DNA of 22,863 nucleotides from assembly GCA_000969725.1 (NCBI GenBank), contig JXSR01S033315.1, one strand, 5' to 3'. Shown one piece after another: positions 17,456 to 22,863 of this stretch. Made by a program: the position numbers and the translations under genes. Every line of letters begins with the position of its first letter. The first letter of the stretch is position 1. The stretch comes from Ophiothrix spiculata. Taxonomy: Eukaryota; Echinodermata; Ophiuroidea; Amphilepidida; Ophiotrichidae. The notes below the pieces were generated by a model. That model did not search any database. It was not told the DNA's origin and worked only from the letters and a program-made list of their open reading frames with translations.

Positions 17456-17962
17456 CACTCCCGGTCTAAAGTGTTTGCGCACAAAACCTTTAACGAGCCA
17501 TATCTTGAGAACCGTTCATCGTTCGCGTCATATTTTTCGGATTTATATTTTACATATAGATCTAAAAAAACTCAACAGGAATTGCATTTACCGCATTTGA
17601 AAATATGGCGAGCTAAATATATTGTATACTTTCTTCCACACATTCAAAAACGGAGTTTAAATACATAACTGCACATTTGTTGGAAAACTTATAACTTGAA
17701 AAACTTTTTTACGGTTACACGGTGATAACGAGCACTGAATAATAAACTACATATGTACATATAAAAAAGTGTGTGTGGTGTAATTTGTATATGGTCCAGG
17801 AAATCTGCCATTTTTATGGTTATGAAAGATTGAATATCAGAGGAAACATAGATTATTTTTATTGGATACATTAGGCACCTATAACAGAATCTTGGTCGTT
17901 TGATATAATAATTACGTTTTTGGTCGTATTTAAGCGCGCGCAAACACTTTTGACCAGGAGTG
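17456..17962. mobile_element. TA-flanked Tc1/mariner-like MITE, 507 bp
   Basis: CACTCCCGGTCTAAAGTGTT at 17456-17475 followed by TGCGC is mirrored by GCGCAAACACTTTTGACCAG GAGTG ending at 17962. TA lies at 17454-17455 and 17963-17964. Ends of the form CACTCCTGGTCAAAAGTG with a TA target resemble Tc1-like transposons. The interior of about 450 bp lacks a DDE transposase frame, so it is non-autonomous. It begins only about 30 bp from an exon boundary. Confidence 0.7.
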
Positions 17963-18458
17963 TAGGTTGATTAGTACATATACGATATTTTACATAACAA
18001 ATATATATAAGCTAATTTACAGTGTACACATTCATAAAAATGTCATGGGTGATGGAAACTGTGACAAAAAAATTAGGGCGCACTTTAAATTTCAACAAGT
18101 GGTTGACCGTGCAGAGTTTTGACAGTTGTTGTTGTTCTGAACAATTGCAAGCGCCTAGAACCACCAGTTCCTAGCGGTCATCTGCTGGTTGTGTTTTTGA
18201 AGCAGCTCCGTACTGAGCATTAGACATTTCCAGAATGAATTTAGAACCACTGATATAGTTCTTTCAGAAATTATTTAATCTGACTGGCAAAACAGTGTCC
18301 AATCTCATCAGCATGCTTGTTCTCAAATGAGTATAGTTTAAGTTAGACGACCCATTACAGTTGTGCAATGATAACCGCCTGTTAGAAATATGTGTCAGCA
18401 ACCCAGATAACATGGCAATCAATCCAAAGCCATTCTTGTTGCAGATTTTTATTACTGT

Positions 18459-18731
18459 AAAGCTGAATTCAGACTCGACGCAAACGCAAACGCACGACGC
18501 ACCGAGAATATGCAGTAAAAGATTTGAGGAGTTCCGATCAATCGATATCAAAACGCAACACCACTTGCGGCAACGCAAATCAAGTTGAGGAAAGCTCAAC
18601 TTTCCATTGCGTTTTCATGTCATCGGCTGTCGCAGTCCGTTTGCGTTGAGTGTGAATTCATTTGCGGTGCCGTTTGCGGTGAAAATTATTGGAAACGCAA
18701 CGCATTGCGTTAAAAGTATGAATTCAGCTTA
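18459..18731. mobile_element. Inverted-repeat element with AAGCTGAATTCA ends and ACGCAA-rich interior
   Basis: AAGCTGAATTCA at about 18460-18471 is mirrored by TGAATTCAGCTT at 18719-18730. Inside, GACGCAAACGCAAACGCACG on the left and AACGCAACGCATTGCGTT on the right continue the inverse similarity. The interior is unusually rich in ACGCAA/TTGCGT words, giving high local CpG. No transposase is present. A short CDS-like frame on each strand is a by-product. Confidence 0.65.
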
Positions 18732-18806
18732 ACACAATCAAGATTGAATAATGCAAAAAAACCTAGATGGTGTGAAAATTACTGCAATCTGAAATCTACA
18801 AAATAC

Positions 18807-18990
18807 CTAAATGTCCAATTTTTGACAGAGCATCAATACGGTCCCTCTCACTGCCTGTGACTAGTCTTTCTCGCAGTTCATCGTGTACTTCTTTTCCATG
18901 GCCTGTCTTTCCTAGGGTCTGTGCAGCAACCATGCGGACTTCTTTATGCCAATCATTCCACATAATATTAGCTAGCTTGTGAGTAATATC
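18807..18990 (-). CDS. HEATR4: HEATR4-like protein, HEAT-repeat exon
   Basis: The acceptor CCCTGATCCAG gives a start at 18990, phase 0, and a GTATTT donor follows 18807 leaving one base (G). It encodes DITHKLANIMWNDWHKEVRM, then VAAQTLGKTGHGKEVHDELR, then ERDRIDALSKIGHL. The W.DWH.EVR.VAAQ.LG.TG block is a canonical HEAT/Armadillo-like helix pair and resembles the conserved repeats of HEATR4 as I know the family. The 61-codon length matches the two-repeat exon pattern of the neighbours. The acceptor has a weak polypyrimidine tract, so the first few codons are slightly uncertain. Confidence 0.88.
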
Positions 18991-20239
18991 CTGGATCAGG
19001 GATTAAGTTTTGTATCATCATTTAACTAGTAAACTTGTAAGGAGTAAATAAGTCATATTTTTGACAAAATACTGAGAATCACTGCTTTCAATTAAGTTCT
19101 TTGCCACTTTCAAGTAGAAATGGCTAGGTACAGAATTTTCTGGAAATGACCGCCCTACCAGGTGGTCATGTGACTAGGAGGGATTCAGACAACACAGAAT
19201 GAAGAGGTCCTGATGACCTTGCAAGCTATGTCCTGCTTTAAATCTCAACTCTGAAAAGACATCTATTTTAATTCTTATGCCTAATAGATGCTCATTCCAA
19301 TAACTAGGAAACATTATGCTCTAATTATAATTCTAGATAATTGGAACTTAAATGCAATAATTGTAAATTTGACAATTAATAAGTAATAAAAAAGCTTTTA
19401 ACTTTTTAAGTAATGATATAAGTTAAGGTTTGCACCTTGACATTTGAACAGCTGGAATATTTAATTGCCTGTAGAGCTAAAGTTCAATATTTTTCCAATA
19501 AAATCACAAGCATTAATATGAATATTTGCAATCTTAACCGAGTTTGAAGGTATCATGGCACCTTCATTACATCTCCACTGTAATAATTATGATCATGCTC
19601 TACTTGAAAATTCACACCAATCTCAGATTTGACATCTTTTAAACAATATTTGATGTTGAACAAATTTAAAAACTGTCATAGAGTAATAGTGTTTTGTTTC
19701 ATTAATAACTACTCATGACAACACAATCTCCTATAATGGTTCAAACGAATTGTAAACAATACTTTTGATTTCATGTTTCAGTACTGCAATAAATGTATTA
19801 TACTTCTACAATGAAGAAATGTGTCGAAACAATGACAATTTAAAAACCTGTCTGATGGCAAGCCATGACAAAAATTTAATGTCAAAATGGTTCACTTTAT
19901 GTGACGTTTTCAACCTGGCAGAATTTTACAGCAAAAATATAATAACTACTTTAGAATACATCCAAGTATTGTAACAGGCTTTTTAAATGCATAGCATCAT
20001 CAAAAAAATGGATTTCCATTTTTCTGATGTGCATCTGATAAGTATAAACAGATAACTCAGTATCATTAAAATTGTGCTGTACAGGAGTTCCATACTTAAA
20101 TGACCAAATATAGAATGTTGAGTGAAAAAAATCTGTTTGTTCCTACAATTTCAGCCTGAGACCATACATCAAAATATAGAACTCTAAAAATGTAAGAAGA
20201 CATACATAATCTAGATTATTGTCTTTTTTATATCCTTAC
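18991..20239 (-). other. HEATR4-like gene intron
   Basis: It runs from GTAAGG at 20239 to the acceptor at 18991. It is AT-rich with no recognised gene or transposon. A 17-bp imperfect hairpin (GCATCATCAAAAAAATGG facing CCATTTTTCTGATGTGC) lies at 19994-20032. Confidence 0.65.
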
Positions 20240-20539
20240 TTTATTTATGGTGCCACTCAGTCTTGGCAGTACCCTGCATGCCACTATACGGTGCCGCCAG
20301 CTGGTACTATTCAACTGCTCTGCCAACATTGAATGCACTATGGTAGTTGTTCTACTCAGCTTAGCCATCAGAGACACGCACTGCTCAAATTTGACGACAT
20401 TTTCACAGCCAAAGATTTGCTGCACAAGTTCTCCTACCACATATGAGTCACAAACTCCTGCGTGAGCGAGGCATTGAGCAGCAGCCCAACGCTCAGGAGC
20501 CTGCCCACTTCTGATGACTCGGCGAAGGATACTTCTTGC
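20240..20539 (-). CDS. HEATR4: HEATR4-like protein, first visible exon (HEAT repeats)
   Basis: The acceptor TTTTATCAAACAG gives a start at 20539 and a GTAAGG donor follows 20240; it is exactly 100 codons, phase 0 at both ends. It encodes ARSILRRVIRSGQAPERWAA then AQCLAHAGVCDSYVVGELVQ, and later WRHRIVACRVLPRLSG. These are HEAT helix pairs (R.AAAQCLA..G pattern). With the five downstream exons it gives 566 residues ending at 11107. Domain order, HEAT solenoid followed by a low-complexity C-terminal tail, and the repeat wording suggest HEATR4, a poorly characterised animal protein reported mainly from testis; function is unknown. HEAT-repeat class is firm, the HEATR4 name is inference. The start of the protein is missing and must lie upstream at higher coordinates. 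Confidence 0.88.
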
Positions 20540-22863
20540 CTGTTTGATAAAATGATTGTTTATTAATGTCAATACGAGTGGCATTAATTCATTGATAACA
20601 AGCACCATGGTCTTAATCACTCAGGAAACAAAGATCAAGTGGAAAGTGTCAGAAAAACATTAAATATCCATAAGAAGATGTAACTAGACCAATTATTGGT
20701 GTGAACCCCATTCTCCTTATGGTGACGTTTATGAGATGTACGTATGGACGACATAGTGATGACCATGCAGTGCTTTACTTAATGCATCAATGTGGAGTGG
20801 CACATGGAGAAAAATGTTATTGTACAAATTTGTAGTCCTAATAAATTCTTGGACATAATTAACTATTATACAGGGTGTATCAAAAAGAAGTTTACAGTGA
20901 TTAAAGTGACTCCATTTCAAAAAGTATGATACATTCTCTAAATGTGTTTTTTATTATAAGTAATAGAGACCATTATCTTTCCATAACAGAAAAAATTACA
21001 GTCGTACGACATCCGAAACGAAAATTATGGTCAATTTTGTAAATTGTAAATAAAAGCAGCTGTGCAAAGATTGTCTGGTTCCGCACTTGCAATTTTGACT
21101 GAAGGTAGCATCTTTTAGCTAAGAAGAAGATCAAATAGGACGAAACAAATAACTTTTGACGTTTAGAGGCTAAATCCTATCATTTTTTGCCTTGTAATTA
21201 CAGTTTGAATAAACTTTGGATATTTGACCATTGTCTGGCATTTTTACCACCTCATTTACAAGGCTATTTCACTGTCCACACATTAAAGAAAACAACTTCC
21301 CTAGATACCTAAGTTCACAACTGTCGTGGCATCAGTAATGGTTTTCCAATATCACTTGGTTTGATGTCCTAAGGTCTCTTCCATAAGTGTTAGTTTCAGC
21401 CAAAGATATTAACGAATTGGTCGACATCTTTTGATCAATGTTTAAAACTAATTGCCACAAAGTGTCGCACTTTGTTAACAGAGCCCTAATCGGACATGCA
21501 GGTAATGTTAAAGTTCTCTAGTCTTCGTAAAAAGGGAAAAACATAAGGATCCGTCATTATTTTTATTGACTTTGCGCAACCGGTTTTATTTACAATTAAC
21601 AAAATTGACCATAATTTTCGTTCGGGTTGTCGCACATATGTAATTTTTTCTGTTATGGAAAGATAATGGTCTATTTTACCTATAATTAAAAACAAATTTA
21701 GAGAATGTATTATACTTTTTGAAATTGAGGCACTTTAATCACTGTAAACTTCTTTTTGATACACCCTGTATACCTCATATAGATCTTTGGCATCTGCAAT
21801 TACTTTGTTTGCAGATTAGTATGAGTGATCTTACACTTGTTCTCAAGGCAATGACACACCTTCACTGAATCTTGATTGGGACAACAGTACTTTGGAATTT
21901 AGAAGTTTACTATGCACTTATAGTAAAAAATACAATTTTAAGGTTCATACACACATAACAGTTGATGATGAATGCAATTCATGTGCAAAGTAATCCAGTC
22001 AAAATTTAACTTTTTGATTTTGGATAATGAAAGGTTGGATCTGTATAATTTAGATTCCACATTATCGGTTATATAACTTGTTGTTCAGTAATAGCCAGCA
22101 CCAGTCATAACAGTGCAGGCTGACCTCAATCAAGTGAAACTTGAGGAATCTCTTTGAATAAAAAAATGTCATTATTTCCGTAAGGCTGAGGTATGCCTCA
22201 AAGAAACTGAGGTAAACCTTCTCCTTTTCCTTGAGTTACACTTGAGTCCTCCTCACTGGAGTGTAAGTGGAGGATGAGGTTGAGTGTGGTCTTAGAATAC
22301 GGGCCACAGACTGTCATGTAAGTTTAAATTGACATTTAGCATACAAGACTCACAGTACACCTGTTTCTACAACTATATCTTTCCAGCCAATACTGCATGC
22401 ACTGTGATCGGATGTTCATAATATAAATTGTCAAATTATTTAGCTATATAGCTATATACGCTATGAAATTATTCAAATTTAAGCACTGATTAATGAAAAA
22501 AATATATATAAGATGAAAGTAGCATTAATAGAGGGTTGATACAACATGTGTTCATTGACATGCATCTGAAGCACTCCTTGATGTAAACCTGATGTCAGAT
22601 CTCATTTGATCATTTCAATAAACACAGCAAATCTACCAACAAAAATCAAAATGCTCTTAAAATTAACATTGCAGTTTGTTTAACAACACTTCAAATAAAA
22701 TGTGGAAATGTTTAACGAAATACTTTCTGGTCACAGAAGCAACTTTTTGCATATGTCTCAGCAGAACATTATATACAATTTCATGCATTTTGATTACTGG
22801 AACATTAATTTAGGTAATTGGCTAAATCTTATGATGCAATAAAAAACACTTTTGTGCAAACTC
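20540..22863 (-). other. HEATR4-like gene, upstream intron (open at window edge)
   Basis: No further HEAT-coding exon was recognised up to the window end. The interval contains the long-TIR element 20871-21768. Around 22140-22310 lies a CCTC/GAGG-rich stretch with GAATACGGGCC, possibly another dispersed repeat. The rest is AT-rich without features I can name. Confidence 0.5.
20871..21768. mobile_element. TA-flanked element with about 200-bp terminal inverted repeats, 898 bp
   Basis: CAGGGTGTATCAAAAAGAAG at 20871 is mirrored by CTTCTTTTTGATACACCCTG ending at 21768. The arms remain clearly similar for about 200 bp (through TACAGTGATTAAAGTG, CATTATCTTTCCATAACAG and AAAATTATGGTCAATTTTGT). TA lies at 20869-20870 and 21769-21770. 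The roughly 500-bp centre has no recognisable transposase. TA target and CAGGGTGT ends suggest a Tc1/mariner-superfamily derivative. The minus-strand frame 21486-21695 runs from the centre into the right arm and is not a gene. Confidence 0.75.

Larger units (their letters stand above)
17428..18806 (-). other. HEATR4-like gene intron with two transposon insertions
   Basis: It runs from GTATTT at 18806 to the acceptor at 17428. It contains the TA-flanked element 17456-17962 and the inverted-repeat element 18459-18731. No other genes are seen; the open frames at 17689-17943 and 18264-18599 overlap these elements. Confidence 0.7.

Noticed and set aside
18264..18599. 111-codon open frame on the - strand
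   Set aside because: It overlaps the inverted-repeat element 18459-18731 and has no recognisable domain or splice partner phase with the HEAT exons.

Overview
The window looks like an animal nuclear genome. It is AT-rich, it carries spliced genes with GT/AG introns, and it is packed with short non-autonomous DNA transposons. There are no operons, Shine-Dalgarno sites or CRISPR arrays. I place it only as a metazoan, most likely a marine invertebrate; the species cannot be read from the sequence. A run of 50 N at 10427-10476 marks a draft-assembly gap.

Two protein genes are supported, transcribed towards each other. On the + strand, exons at 520-748, 1902-2033 and 4348-4639 encode mitochondrial large-subunit ribosomal protein bL35m (MRPL35). 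On the - strand, exons at 20539-20240, 18990-18807, 17427-17242, 16544-16355, 14492-14291 and 11745-11107 join in frame. They give the C-terminal 566 residues of a HEAT-repeat protein that I think is HEATR4-like; its N-terminal exons were not found and probably lie beyond the right edge. The two genes are functionally unrelated: one is a mitoribosome component, the other a helical-repeat scaffold. They share only the 6.5 kb between their stop codons.

The rest is intron and intergenic DNA dominated by inverted-repeat elements of 100-1000 bp, none with a recognisable transposase. Several have visible target duplications: TTAA (3312-3832, 5208-6082, 11909-12952), TA (6273-6398, 7083-7257, 8646-8823, 8826-9082, 17456-17962, 20871-21768) and TTTA (9215-9467). 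Insertions are nested (5208-6082 holds a second element which holds a third) or placed end to end (8646-9082). A group of related palindromes fills 9849-10930, just downstream of the HEATR4-like stop codon and around the assembly gap. A decayed Asn/Ser-rich coding fragment lies at 15300-15702.

I found no convincing new multi-gene system. The most useful leads are the pre-miRNA-sized hairpin in the presumed 3' UTR of the HEATR4-like gene (10976-11043), the 95-bp exact repeat flanking the assembly gap, the three-level nested insertion, and the C-terminal extension of bL35m.
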